A DNA stretch of 64,000 nt from Typha latifolia (GCA_019914945.1 CM034113.1:4692850-4756849); one strand, 5' to 3'. Counted from the stretch's first letter, positions 1 through 10,932 are shown. Numbers and translations: made by a program. The notes: a model not told the origin generated them from the sequence alone.

Positions 1-430
1 CTCGCTAGAACCCACGATTTACTGCTTCTCGTGATTGATGTCCAACCTTAGTAGCCCTCGAGATTAATCTTTTATCTAGATAGCCCTTAAGACGAAAGAT
101 TAAGCTTTTTAGAAAAGTAGGACATTGTTAGTTGAAGAACCGATGTAGCTTCAAGAATTCTCCTTCAAAATTGCTTCTTCAACCACCCTAGAGTTAGGGC
201 ATCACAATACTTATATAAGATCTCCAATATAGAGCCAAATCCAAGTCTTATCCGAACTCACAAAAGTCCAAAATTACAAACTTCGTAGGTGCGTTCGAAC
301 GCAACAGCCTGATTTTCACAGGTTGATTTTCAAGTTGGAAGGAGGCCTATAGCACCTTTGATAATTTAGGATCCCTTGATACATGAAAATTGCTCCGCTC
401 GATATATCCAATCTAATGGATCACTGTCAC
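1..430 (-). repeat. LTR-like promoter fragment
   Basis: Read on the minus strand, the palindrome GCGTTCGAACGC (about 291-302) lies about 70 bases upstream of a TATA-like run (TTATATAA near 212-219). The same arrangement occurs in the LTRs at 9,448-9,924, 14,270-15,077 and 17,838-18,714, so this may be a fragment of an LTR or other retroelement promoter. No partner LTR or target duplication is visible because the window starts here. It lies next to the RPL19 retropseudogene. The call is an inference from layout, not from an alignment. Confidence 0.35.
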
Positions 431-751
431 TGAATTTTGAAAATTCAATGCATATGGTTCTATCTTGTTCTTAAAGATATTACCTTTTACCTTCTCTTCT
501 GCCTCTATGCTTACTATAACTAGAATGGTGCCCTTTCCTCTTGGCCTCCAAGGCTTGCTTAATTTGCAAAAGATCGTGAGTGAATTTCATCAGCTTCTTG
601 ATGATGAATCCATCATTCACAAGCTTCCAAATATTTCGATGTTAGTTGGCCATGGAGATCTCGTTGACCTCATTGAGATCAAGCCAGACCTTACTGCGGT
701 CACACACGAGAACGCTGCAGCGAGCCGCTTTTATAGCTTGAGTGACACCAT
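430..751 (-). pseudogene. RPL19: Retropseudogene of 60S ribosomal protein L19 (eL19)
   Basis: eL19 is a component of the large cytosolic ribosomal subunit. On the minus strand from an ATG at 749-751 the translation shows eL19 signatures: VSLKL, KRLAASVL, KVWLDLNEVNEISMAN, DGFIIKK, then EAKRKGHHSSYSKHRG and, near 460-490, VKGNIFKNK. There is an in-frame TAA after VSLKL and another after SMAN, at least one frameshift, and a deletion of about 60 residues between the last two blocks. No intron interrupts the conserved blocks, which fits a processed, reverse-transcribed copy. The C-terminal helix is missing. It cannot make a functional protein. Identity is confident; the exact 3' border is not. 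Confidence 0.8.
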
Positions 752-1612
752 CGCCACTCCTTGATCTTGATGTTGATCGCTCAATTCAGCGGAGAAGAAG
801 AATGAAAGGCGACATAGAGTTCTCTCTAAAGTCAACCTCAAAATTGAAAAAACAAATGGAGAAAGAGGTGGGATGCAACATAGAAGGAAAGAGGGAAGGG
901 TATTTTGGTCATCATAAAAGTTTATTTTAAATTGTCATCAAGTGTATTTTCGTTATTTAGTTGCTATGTGACCACCACACGACAACTTATGGATAAAATA
1001 GATAACAAAACTCTAATGAAAAGGATCAAGTAAAATATTTCTAATAGTTCAGAGGTTTAATGTGTACCAAGAAATAGTTGAGGAGTTATTATAGAAATAG
1101 GTGATAGTTCAGAAGTGTGAAAAGAAAATTATCTCAAAATTTAATCTTAATAAATAATATTTATAATTTAGAATAAGATTGATATGATGTCCATTTGTCA
1201 TTCTAAATTAAGGTGTCTTATCAGTTTATTCACCCACGTAATTGCCTTTTGCAAGAATTCATAATATGGGCACACTCAGGTTTCAGAATTTAGAATAAAA
1301 AGAGGTTATCATTTTCTGCGAAAGTTTATTTCATTTCTTATAGTTTTTTTTTTTAACTTCTTTTACTACAATGCTGCCATATGAATAATAAATTGCTTAA
1401 AAGCATGCATCTTCTTTCATACTTGCTACTAGTTACCATCTAGCCAGCAAAAGAGTCATTACAAAACAACGGTAAAGCAAACGGGGGCACAATATTTGCC
1501 AACGGATGGCATATGTTACTTGCTTAGATTTATACCTCAAAACGTAAAAGAACCTAAGAAACGAAAAGCGTAAGTAGTTGATACAAGCATTCAGTCACAT
1601 AATGCAGGAATA
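752..1612. other. Intergenic, no gene seen
   Basis: Mostly AT-rich sequence. Short open frames here have no recognisable motif and no splice partners. The right end would hold the 3' untranslated region of the minus-strand APC15 gene, but no clear polyadenylation signal was identified. Confidence 0.5.
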
Positions 1613-3917
1613 TTAACCAGTCTCTTGTTCAAACTCATCGCCCTCAGATTCCTCAGCATTATCTGCCTCATCATCTTCTTCCACAGCATCTACGTCTTCC
1701 TTGTAATCGAGGGTTGTTTTACCAATTACAACCAGGTTGCTATTGGTCTTTCTTATTTCGTTGAACTGCAGATCAGACATCAGATAATATCCAATCAACT
1801 ATTATAGAGAACATGAGCTGATTAGTTTCCAAGTTGAGAAACAATAATGAACTAAACTTACGGACAGACTTCTCTTCAAGAGATGACTCATTTTGTTTTA
1901 CTCACAATTAAAGCATCATAAGTATAGCCAATTAAGCAATACTAAGTCAAGAATCATCCTTCATGAGCAGAACACTATTTACCTCAGTTTAAAGTTATAG
2001 AAAATGGGTCTGATTTGTTAAGTAAAACAATGATTGTGCGCATCACCATAATTTCACATTATTCAGATATCAAATTTCAACCCATTAACATTTTAATGAT
2101 TAGAACAATGTTTCCAATGAAAATGTTGAAAGACCAATGAGAAATTTAGATATGTATGGCACTACAAGTAATAATAAATACTCCAAAATCGGAAGCACTA
2201 CTTCCCTAAATGTAGGTGCTACAATAAGCTAACAGCATGAAAATATGTGTCAGGTATTTTTTCCATTCATTGATTTGTGGAATGCCAGATCAAAAGAAAT
2301 ATCAACAATTTCTTCTCTTAGTGAGGAAGAAAAGATAATTAAGTTATGGGGAATAGCTATAATAGCTGGAGTGCTCATGATAGAATCTCTCAACCAATAA
2401 GAACAGACTTCAGCAGTAGCAGGACTAAAAACCAATAGCACTTGGATTCTTGGAGCAATTTGCTCTTCCCAAGAACCTAATGAAGCATACTCACAGCAAC
2501 TTCATTGGATGTCATTATAAGAGTAGAGAGAAGAAACCAAGAATATCGATAAAAAAGCTATAAATAAATTGAGTTGGCATGATAGTATCGCTGGCACATG
2601 TCTGACCAAACAGGTGTGTCGTCGTCACACTGAATAGTCTTAAAATGCTTAAAAACAACCTCTAACCATTTTTAGGGCCTTAAAATAGATTTTATGGGTT
2701 AAATTAAAGTCCATTAATATTATAAATTAGTTTAGATTCTAATCTCATGGTTTTCTCTCATTCTTCTTGAATCCTCTTTGTTGGGGCAAGGAAAACTGAA
2801 ATTTCCCTTTGATTTCTAAAATTCGAAATATAATTGTAGATCAAGGACCAAACTGAAAAGAGGTACCAAAAGGAATGAAAGCAACCCCAAATTAGATTTC
2901 TTTAAAGTAATATATGTTTAATTATAGCAGCACACACCGATGAGTGGCCATAAAGGAATATCGAGATATTACCTCTGTATTGGTGCCGATAATACACCAG
3001 CACGATACATATCAACCCGTGCCGATCGGCACTGCAATTCATGTGTAACATCATAATGCCAAAGAAATTCGTGAAGATTCCACTAAAGAACAATTTGTAA
3101 GCCAAAAAATTTCAAAGTTTCTGACTCATTAAATGAGAAGAGTCATAAGAAAGTTAACGAGTCAAAAGACATTGTTCTAATACTACAGCATTTTTTTAGT
3201 ATAACTCACACTTAATTTGTGCAAAATCTCAACTTTCAAGTCAATTATTGTGCAAATCAGTGGGCAGTCTAAATATCACACATAAATGAAAAAAAAAACT
3301 TTATCAAGCCAGAATTAAGCATATTTCATTTTTCTGTATCTCTAAGGACAAAATTACTGCAGATTTCTAGAACATTAGCATTCTTTCTCACTCAGCCGAT
3401 CTTTTACAATCTTACTACAAAATGCTTGCCCCTTTTCCTTTGTGAATAACAAGAGCAATGGCAGAATCACATCTTATGCTCAAAATAAAAAAATAAAAAA
3501 AGCCCGCAGAAAAAGAGTATCAAAAAATATCCCGAAGAACTTGGATCAAAATCTTTTTGAGTCACAAAACAATTTTGTGATCACCACAGAATTTGTGCCA
3601 TATCACTCCAAGTTGCAAGAAAAAGAACCTAATTCGTGATGTTTACTACCGATTTCAAGAAACATCAATTGGTATAACAACCTCAACACAAGAAAAAGAT
3701 CAGAACCTAGTTTTTCGAACCAAAAATGAAAAGAGGAGAAAAGAAAGAGGGCAAATTAGCTAGAAGGGTAAAAGGGTACCTTGTCTTCGAGCTCGGATTC
3801 CGCCATGGCGAGGAGTAGCTCGTCGTCTTGGGCGACGGTCCAAACAGGGAGCAGAGTGGAGGAAGGGATGAGGGGCGGTGATGGGAACTGCCGCATGAAC
3901 GTCGGGAATTGAAGCAT
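1613..3917 (-). CDS. APC15: Anaphase-promoting complex subunit 15 (APC15/Mnd2-like)
   Basis: Two exons on the minus strand: 3917-3780 (46 codons) and 1765-1613 (50 codons plus TAA), separated by a 2.0-kb intron with GT at 3779-3778 and AG at 1767-1766. Both exons are phase 0 and give a 96-residue protein. Exon 1 starts MLQFPTFMRQFPSPPLIPSS and ends in an acidic helix (DDELLLAMAESELEDK). Exon 2 has NEIRKTNSNLVVIGK followed by an acidic tail ending GDEFEQETG. The NLVVIGK block followed by a Glu/Asp-rich tail is the APC15 hallmark (NLVPIGK in animals). APC15 is a small subunit of the APC/C ubiquitin ligase and helps turn over the mitotic checkpoint complex. An upstream in-frame ATG (3944) would add nine residues; 3917 is preferred because plant relatives start with MLQFP. 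The family name is from memory. Confidence 0.78.
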
Positions 3918-5689
3918 CGTTGTCGCTAGGTTGCACCACAACACTGGATTTCCAGGTTAAAAGCGTGTCTCAAACTCGAGGTTCAAAAGGAAATCTTTTT
4001 TCTTTTTTTCTTTGATAGATCATAAGTATATAGATTGTGGCCAAACAAAAAGGCTAACTCTGTCCCATATATTATATAAATTAAACAATTAGCCCAAACC
4101 ACTTAAGAAATTAAAAAAATGAGATAAAATAAGTCAAAATAATACACAGAAACTTATCTAATTGAAAACCTACAAAATATCAATCCTAATATCAATGAAA
4201 TGAATTAAACCTACGATCTCATGGGATAGTAAAATCCAACAATTGATCTACAATGGTGGCCTAAAAAGAACTTAACCTTTAGAAACTAATTTAGATCATT
4301 TACAAAATTCAAAATGGAGAACTAAGTTTGGATTAAACAGAAATGTGCTAGCTAAGATAACTGCAAACGCCTAAAGTACTCATCTCTTCTCTAGAATATT
4401 CTTTCCTTCTTTTCAGTGGATTCATAATACTATCTAAACTTTTAACTGTTCATTATATGTTTCATTTGTTGGTTCATCTTTTTAATTTTCATGCCTTATT
4501 CATTCTTGGCACTCTCTTTTATAGATGGAGGGGCTGTTAATCAAAAGGCTTATGACCCAGACTTGTAGCTTTACTTATTTTTCTTACTTTAGGACTCTTT
4601 AAATTACTTTAGGCTTATGCCCCTTTTGTTTAGGCATTAATTATTTGAGTCAAAAACCTATCTCTCAAATCCCTATTTTCCTCCAACCCTCTAAAGCTCT
4701 ATTCTCTCCCAATTCCCTCGTCTATCTTATATATATCTTTCATTTGGTTGCTCCCTTCATCTCTGAGGCCAACCACCTTCTCCCTCTTCATCCCTTCGCC
4801 CTCTCAACCACTAATTGTATCCCTGTGCACATCTTTTGCAATCTACCATCAACTACCACGTAACCTTTACTCCTAGGTTATCATCTTTGTATTCACGTCT
4901 TTCCACCAAATCACCATGACCATCATCTTTGTCTTATTCTTCTCATCGAATTACATGTCCAATCCACCTTTGAGTTCAAAAGTTATGCTTTGCTCTAGTT
5001 TAGCGAATATTAACTCTATTTGAAATTTCTTAATTCAGACCCTTAAAACGGTTCATATCAACTTGGTACAAAACCGGCCGAACCTCAGTTCATGGATGAA
5101 TAAGTACACGTGGAAGATCCTACGATCGTCGCAAACCGAGTACAACAAAGACGAAGATCGAAAGATACTTTGATCGGCCCAACCCAACTAGAGTCACCCA
5201 TGGTTGGACTGGATCGGTCAGAGGCTAGGCAAGTCCACACGGACTTGATACTTCTCCGTTTGATCAAGGAGATACAAGCTGATCAAGAAGCGTGAGAGCG
5301 TCTCAAGAACATATGATGGCTCTTCTAGTCGATGCTATTATTGTCAAGCCTACATCAACAAGCCCTCTACCTGCACCCCACAGTGGTGGAAACATCAAAC
5401 AGTTCGAGGTAACCAATCAAACCAAATCCACTTGCTACAACAATTGTTGAACAAGTGCGAGCTATGGGTCATGGAACACCATCGTTGCGCATACCTATCT
5501 AGATCAGCATCCCCGCCAATAGGCGACCACTCTCAGCATGAGGAACGTCCATCGTTGGAACAAGTCCAACAAGGGTCAATTCTACAAGCACCATAGCCTT
5601 GGCGTGATGAACCACAAGAACAACATGCATAATTTCCATCCACGTGTCCTAGACCATCCATGGCAGCATACCAAGAAAAAGACCCATGG
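3918..5689. other. Intergenic and degraded repeat, no gene seen
   Basis: 3,918-4,640 is AT-rich and featureless. 4,640-4,870 is pyrimidine-rich. 5,040-5,680 has higher GC and broken plus-strand frames (for example 5,110-5,295, rich in Arg and Gln) that look like a decayed retroelement coding region, but no gag, protease or polymerase motif is recognised. It runs directly into the LTR fragment at 5,690. Confidence 0.4.
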
Positions 5690-5957
5690 GCTAAATGAAA
5701 TGAACCCCGGGCACTATTGTAGAAAGAGGAGGAGGAGAACCGAGGAAGAAAAATAAGAAGAAGAGAAGAAGGAAGGAAGGGAAGGAAAGAGGAGTTAGGC
5801 TGGCTAGCGAAGAGGAGCTTAGCCGCTGCTGGCCAGCCAGTGGTCGGCCTCTCGCCAGCAGCTTAGTTTCAGCAAACCCGAGAGAGAAAGAGGAATAAAG
5901 GGAGAGAGAGACAAAGAAAGAAAGAAAGAGAGGGAGGAGGCTCACTAGCGTCGGTGG
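5690..5957 (-). repeat. Older LTR fragment, part 1 (host of the Ty3 insertion)
   Basis: A purine-rich tract on the plus strand. Its reverse complement contains GGCGAGAGGCCGACCACT, which recurs on the plus strand near 22,991-23,008 in a similar CT-rich context, so both are copies of one dispersed repeat. It continues beyond the Ty3 element at 15,083-15,437: removing 5,963-15,077 and one copy of AGGTG makes the two halves contiguous. This is the oldest layer of the nest. Confidence 0.6.
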
Positions 5958-5962
5958 AGGTG
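5958..5962. other. Target-site duplication of the Ty3/gypsy element
   Basis: AGGTG directly before the LTR start TGATGGG at 5,963 is repeated at 15,078-15,082, directly after the opposite LTR end. Five bases is the usual duplication for Ty3/gypsy integrase, so this fixes both borders of the outer element. Confidence 0.85.
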
Positions 5963-6331
5963 TGATGGGTTCTTATACTAAAAGGTCAGCTACAGAATAA
6001 TTCCTTAAGATCTAAATTTATTGTAGAAAGCAGTCCGCGCAACTGTAAGAAAATATTCCTCAAATATTATCCTGTAGTTAGAACATTACAAAACAAGTGG
6101 GTTAGATTCGTAACTTCATGATCTACAACTTTTATATTTACACCCTTCGCAGATTCGAACTACAACTGGAACAAAAATACGAAATAATGTGGGTGATGGT
6201 GGTGGTGACAGGTGGACTGGATGTTAGGGTTATGGATGGGTATGGAGATGAAGGTGGATGGTAGATGTGATTAAGGGATATAGACGAAGGGAACGAAGTG
6301 GTTGAGATACCAAAGAAGAGGGGTGGCTCGA
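5963..6331 (-). repeat. 3' LTR of the Ty3 element, distal piece
   Basis: Matches 14,270-14,630 of the 5' LTR closely, including the shared runs GTGGGTGATGGTGGTGGTGA and GGATGTTAGGGTTATGGATG. It stops at GGTGGCTCGA, where the inner element is inserted, and resumes at 9,448. Confidence 0.9.
6327..6331. other. Target-site duplication of the inner element
   Basis: CTCGA at 6,327-6,331 is repeated at 9,443-9,447. In the uninterrupted LTRs at 14,620, 18,175 and 20,985 this site occurs once within GGTGGCTCGA, proving insertion. Confidence 0.92.
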
Positions 6332-7251
6332 TGATACGAATCAGACTTCACCGATGTCGTCTCAAATATGTATTCACTTTAGGAGTGTCTTTGTTTCTTA
6401 TTTTAATGTTTAATTTCTAAGAAAATTTATGTAAGTTGCGTTCGAACGCTGGTGGAGTGAGTTCGAACGCGGTTGTGAACTAGTTGTGAGAGTGTGCATT
6501 GTGCGTTCGAACGCCCCGTTCGAACTCATTGTGAACGCCTGCATCGTGTTCGCAAATTTAGAGAAGTGGGAAACAGACGCGTTCGATCGTGCGTTCGAAC
6601 GCCTACATCGCATTTGCAAATCCAGAGAAGAGCAAACTCGGTGCATTCGAATGCGGTCAGGCGCACTCGAACGCGGTCGGCAAAATTGTATTGTTTAGGG
6701 TTCATTTTGAGTTATTTGGGTTAGCCTCTAAAAGGGATGTGAATGGCAACCAAAAGATTATTATTAAAGAATTGAATTTTGCTTTGCCTTCTTCGTCTTC
6801 TTCGCTCTGGTTCTCCCAATCCCCGGCGATGCCGCTTCTAACCTCCCTCGACCGGCCCTTTCCTTCCCCTTCTTCCAATCTATCCAACACTTACCCTAAC
6901 TCTTCCATCAACCATAACCTTTCCATCACCACTTTTCACCGGTGCCACCCCACAAATGCCGGTCCATCTCAACCATCATCATCATAGGATCTCGTGCCTC
7001 CATCCACAGATCCTAAACATACCACCCTGATGTTCATCCACTAATTGGACGATATCTCGAGATCCCCACATCCGATTTGCCTGAAACTTAATTTTTTGGA
7101 AATTTATTTTCTGGGGCTACAACTTGTCCAAATTTCATGTCGATCCAATGATGGCATATTTCGGGATCTTATTTCAAATTTTTGTGCCAGATCTAGTCCA
7201 GATCAGAGAATTAGAAGAGATCAAACCTTAGCCTAAGGGGAGATCGTATCA
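6332..7251 (+). repeat. 5' LTR of the inner element
   Basis: Runs from TGATACG to CGTATCA. TTCGAA palindromes and variants lie at about 6,437-6,680, followed by TTAGCCTCTAAAAGGGATGT, which aligns with the TATA region (TAGCCTCTATAAATATGTGG) of the Ty3 LTRs but with the TATA box decayed. 6,720-7,251 is repeated at 8,880-9,442 with scattered differences. Confidence 0.88.
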
Positions 7252-7292
7252 AGCTGATATTAGACCTACCATTCCTCCGACACACGCTTCCT

Positions 7293-8396
7293 ATGACGAC
7301 AACCAGAGCCATGGCTGCACAGCGAGATGAGGAAGAAGAGATTTCCCCATTAGAGGAGGGGGAAACGGCTATGGGAACTTCCACCCACGGAACCGCCCAA
7401 CCAAATCTTAATACGGAAGAGCCTAGCATTCAAGCCATGATTGGATCTCTTTCCGAACAAATGGCCATCAATAACCAGATGATGATGGAGATGATACGGA
7501 GAATACAGGTGACAAGAGAAGCTATGGCAATTGGGAATGCACCAATGTCAAGGACGTCGGCTTATCCAAAAAGCCCGAGATATGCGCCGATCGATCCGGA
7601 CTTGCCGAAGCCTTGGAAGGCCTAGATCGACAATGAGACAAGACACCTCTTCTTCTGGAACACAAAGACTCAAGATATACAATGGGAGGAGCCCAAAATC
7701 TCTATGTGAATGTCATGGTGGTCTCCCTGGACACAAGTGCCTTATAGTGAGGCCACCACCGCATATGTGTATACCGACAAGGCGGGACGGGTTGTGTTCA
7801 ATCCCCAGAACACCACCCAGAAGGAGGCATCACGACGATGGACACCAGCATACGAATATGACCCTTCACCATATAGACAGACGCTAACGTCAAACAAGGT
7901 CACAAGTCGTGACTTTAGTCGGAGATCGACCAACGCTATAGTAGTGTGGCCGAAACCTTCTTCAACAAGCATGGCAATCGCAAGGCAGCATGGGGAGCCC
8001 TCCGCATCATACCCAACATCCTCCACGACCTCCTCGTTCCCCAAAAAAATAGGGGAGAGTTCGACTATCCAGCAAGATCAAGCTTCTACACCCCGACCCA
8101 TGGTCAAGCCGCAACAAATTGCCACCGGCTACAATGGGATCCTCAACCATCGTAGCAGCCCTCAGAACCTCCACATCTTCCCATGCACCGGAGACCTCGC
8201 CGACAAACCGCGAAAGGTTGGCCGCACCCTTCCTGATCCCTGTAGAAATGGTAAAGAGTCCAGCTTCAAGGTAGCAGTTTCCTCCGACGAGTTCGATGGT
8301 TGGAAAGGTTCTTTCGACGTCGGAACGGAGTTCTTTGACGAGTCGACAACCATACGAACCACTATTGAATGGAGGAAGACCACACATGGTTGCTAG
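7293..8396 (+). pseudogene. Gag-like remnant of the inner element
   Basis: An open frame at 7,293-7,625 starts MTTTRAMAAQRDEEEE and includes a Met-rich helix (SEQMAINNQMMMEMIRRIQ), which suits the N-terminus of a plant retrotransposon Gag. It stops after LPKPWKA. A second frame at 7,710-8,396 continues with no recognised domain. No zinc knuckle and no polymerase residues are visible. The position just inside the primer binding site supports Gag; the sequence alone does not prove it. Confidence 0.5.
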
Positions 8397-8820
8397 ATAT
8401 CCCTCCTCAGGAATCCTCATCAGTGGTGAGGGAGATGATCCAGAAATGCGAGTTCTACCACTTGGGCCGCCTTACACCATCTCCCTTTGCAACCACAGCG
8501 AGTCGGCAACCAGGAATAAATCGCGTATAGCCTCCAGCGACCCTCCACCATTCTCCTCGGTCAATCGACAGTCGACCGCGACAGCGTCATCACCGGCGAT
8601 GACGTCGCAGCTTCCCGCCGAGCTACAACTCGAAGGAGAAGGTCGCAATCTTCCACCCACGGCGGCACCAGCCACTAACAGCCCTATAAAGACCTCGTGG
8701 GCTGCTGCTTTTCTCACCCAGACAGCCGAAAGCTCCCTGCCATGGCTGCGACTAAATGAAGAAGGAGATGAAGATTTTATTTTTGTCAACCTCAGCCTTC
8801 CACAACAGTCAACCGTCAAA
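8397..8820 (+). other. Internal region of the inner element, function unknown
   Basis: GC-rich sequence with an open frame (8,296-8,889) rich in Ser, Pro and Ala and no recognised motif. It joins directly to the truncated 3' LTR, so the polypurine tract and the first part of the LTR are deleted. It could be captured host sequence or degraded internal sequence. Confidence 0.4.
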
Positions 8821-9442
8821 ATTCGGTGCGTTCGAACACGGTCGGCGAAATTGTATTATTTAAGGTTCGTTTTGAGTTGTTTGTGTTAGCCTCTAAAAGG
8901 GATGTGAATGGATACCAAAAGATTATTATTGAAGAATTGAGTTTGCCTTGCCTCCTTCGTCTTCTTCGCTCTCGTTCTCTCAATCCTGGGTGACACCACT
9001 TCTAACCTCCCTCGACCGGCCAATCACCCTAGACCCTTAGGGGCGGCCCTCTCCTTCCCCTTCTTCCAATCTATCCAACACTTGCCCTAACCCTTTCATC
9101 AACCATAACCTTTTCATCACCACTTTTCACTAGTGCCACGCCACAAACGCCGATCCACCTTCAACCACCATCATCCTAGGATCTCGTGCCTCCATCCACG
9201 GATCCTAAACAGACCACCCTGACATTCGTCCACTAATCGGACGATATCTCGATATCCCTACATTCAATTCACTTGAAACTTGATTTGTTGAAAGATCTTT
9301 TTGGGGGATACAACCTCGCCAAATTTCACGTCGATCCGACGGCGGCATCTTTTGAGATCTTATTTCAAAGTTCTGTGCCAGATCTAGTCCAGATCAGAGA
9401 ATTGGAAGAGATCGAACCTTAGCCTAAGAGGAGATTGTATCA
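8821..9442 (+). repeat. 3' LTR of the inner element, 5'-truncated
   Basis: Begins within TCGGTGCGTTCGAAC, equivalent to about 6,634 of the 5' LTR, and runs to TTGTATCA. About 300 bases of the LTR start are missing. Differences from the 5' LTR include a short insertion near 9,027-9,048, so the insertion is not recent. Confidence 0.88.
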
Positions 9443-9447
9443 CTCGA

Positions 9448-9924
9448 TAGTCGAGGGAAATTAGGAGTTATAAGAAACCTTGCCAACAGTAGAGGTGGAA
9501 AGATGGTGAAGAGGGAGAAGGGGGGAGAGTCTAGAGAGAAGAAAGCAGGCAAGAAATCAATAATCCAATAGCATAATGAAGTTGGCTGCCATCCACATAT
9601 TTATAGAGGCTAGCCAACAAGTCCTAAAATAATAAGTAACCCTAATTCAAGAGGATTCCCACTGATCGCGTTCGAACGCGCCTGATCGCATTCGAAACAC
9701 AAAATACGTTCTCTGTATGTGCGAATGCGATGTAGGCGTTCGAACGCACCCGACTGCATTCGAATGCACATTATGCGTTCTCTGTATTTGCAAACCTAAT
9801 GTAGGCATTCGCAAGGGCGTTCGAACGTGACCCATCCTGCATTCGAACGCGACCTATAGGAATTTTATTTTAATGAAAATAAACAACTAATACAATAAGA
9901 AAAGATCCTAGCTAAGTGTATCAG
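9448..9924 (-). repeat. 3' LTR of the Ty3 element, proximal piece with promoter region
   Basis: Minus-strand LTR start TGATACACTTAGC at 9,924. TTCGAA palindromes and CpG-decayed variants lie at 9,667-9,850, then TATAAATA (9,605-9,598) in the context TAGCCTCTATAAATATGTGG. Corresponds to 14,635-15,077 of the 5' LTR. Confidence 0.9.
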
Positions 9925-9941
9925 CCCACCACGCTTCCCTC
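9925..9941 (-). other. Polypurine tract
   Basis: The minus strand reads AGGGAAGCGTGGTGGGC immediately before the 3' LTR start TGATAC. A purine-rich run at this place primes plus-strand synthesis in LTR retrotransposons. Confidence 0.7.
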
Positions 9942-10860
9942 ACCTTGCCCTCAAGGTGAAAAGTCGGGGAAATGCTTCAAAATGTCAGTCTCCAACTCCC
10001 ATGTCGCCTCATCAGATGCTTACCAAGCCACTCAACTAGAATCTCCATCTCCAATCTGGCACCATGTTATCGTTGGCACCTAGCTCTACGATCTCTGTCT
10101 CCTCCAATGGCTCTGATAGAACTGATCCAACAATCTCATGATCTCCAATCTGCTCCCTCAACAATAAAACATAGAAGACAAGATGCACTCTCGACCCCTT
10201 CGGCAGCTCCAAACGATATGCAACCTAACCAATACATTCTAACACCCGAAACACACCAAAGTAGTGATGAGCTAACTTTTGGTTACGCATTGGACGTAAG
10301 GTCACCTGTTGATACGGTTGTACCCTCACAAACACCGAACTACCAATGTCGAACTCCTGCTCCCTACGACTGCGATCATAAACTTGTTTCATGCAGTTTT
10401 GAGCAAGTTTAAGATGGGCATGCAACCTCATCAATGTGGCGTCTCGATTGACCATCTTAGTTTGGCTGTCCGTCCGTGGATGGTAGGCTAAACTGAAGTT
10501 CAATCGAGTCCCCTACAATCTGAAAAACTCCATCCAAAAGTCGCTCATAAATACACGATCATGATCTGAGACAATCGTGCGTGGCATGCCATGTAACCGA
10601 GCAACATCTCTAACAAAAATTTTAGCCACCGACTTGGTTGAAAATGAATTTGATAATGCCGAAAAGTGTGCATACTTGCTCCTTTGACAAACTTCGCAAG
10701 CACGGACAAAACTCCTCACATCCCACCTCAATCCTAGCCACGTGCAACTCTAAGATATCCTCTTATAAGTCCTCAAAACACTCTCATGACTAGCCTCTGG
10801 AGTTTGGTGGAAGTGTTCCAATAATTTCTGCCACAATCCATCATTTGTGGGTACCCAAAT
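9942..10860 (-). pseudogene. Integrase and chromodomain remnant (Ty3/gypsy)
   Basis: Integrase inserts the cDNA into the genome. Reading on the minus strand: an HHCC-type zinc finger region (HFHQTPE, then CEVCQRSK), then FVRDVARLHGMPRTIVSDHD with the second catalytic Asp, then AYHPRTDSQTKMVNR, then a C-terminal part (FVRVQPYQQ, FRVLECIGWVAYRLELP) and chromodomain-like pieces (VEWLGKH, TWELETDILKHFPDF) in different frames. The segment between CQRSK and YAHFSAL, where relatives carry the first catalytic Asp, is absent. In-frame stops and shifts also occur. Inactive. Confidence 0.85.
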
Positions 10861-10932
10861 GCATCAACGGTCCAGCACCAAACCGCCTCGGTTCTCTAAC
10901 TCTAGATGGCGCTCTGGATCATCCATCACCTC

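Larger units (their letters stand above)
6332..9442 (+). mobile_element. Non-autonomous LTR retrotransposon nested in the Ty3 3' LTR
   Basis: A 3.1-kb element starting TGATACGAATC and ending GATTGTATCA, with a 5-bp duplication CTCGA on both sides. It has a 920-base 5' LTR (6,332-7,251), a decayed initiator-Met-type primer binding site just inside (TGATATTAGACC), about 1.6 kb of internal sequence with a short gag-like frame, and a 3' LTR lacking roughly its first 300 bases (8,821-9,442). No protease, reverse transcriptase or integrase motif is present. Its LTR shares the TTCGAA palindromes and the GTTAGCCTCTA block with the surrounding Ty3 LTRs, so it may be a derived, non-autonomous relative. 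Confidence 0.88.

Noticed and set aside
5691..5945. 84-codon minus-strand frame rich in Ser, Leu and Phe
   Set aside because: Translation of a CT-rich LTR tract with no motif; composition explains it.
8007..8420. 137-codon minus-strand frame in the inner element
   Set aside because: Antisense to the gag-side frames, no domain, and inside a non-autonomous retroelement.
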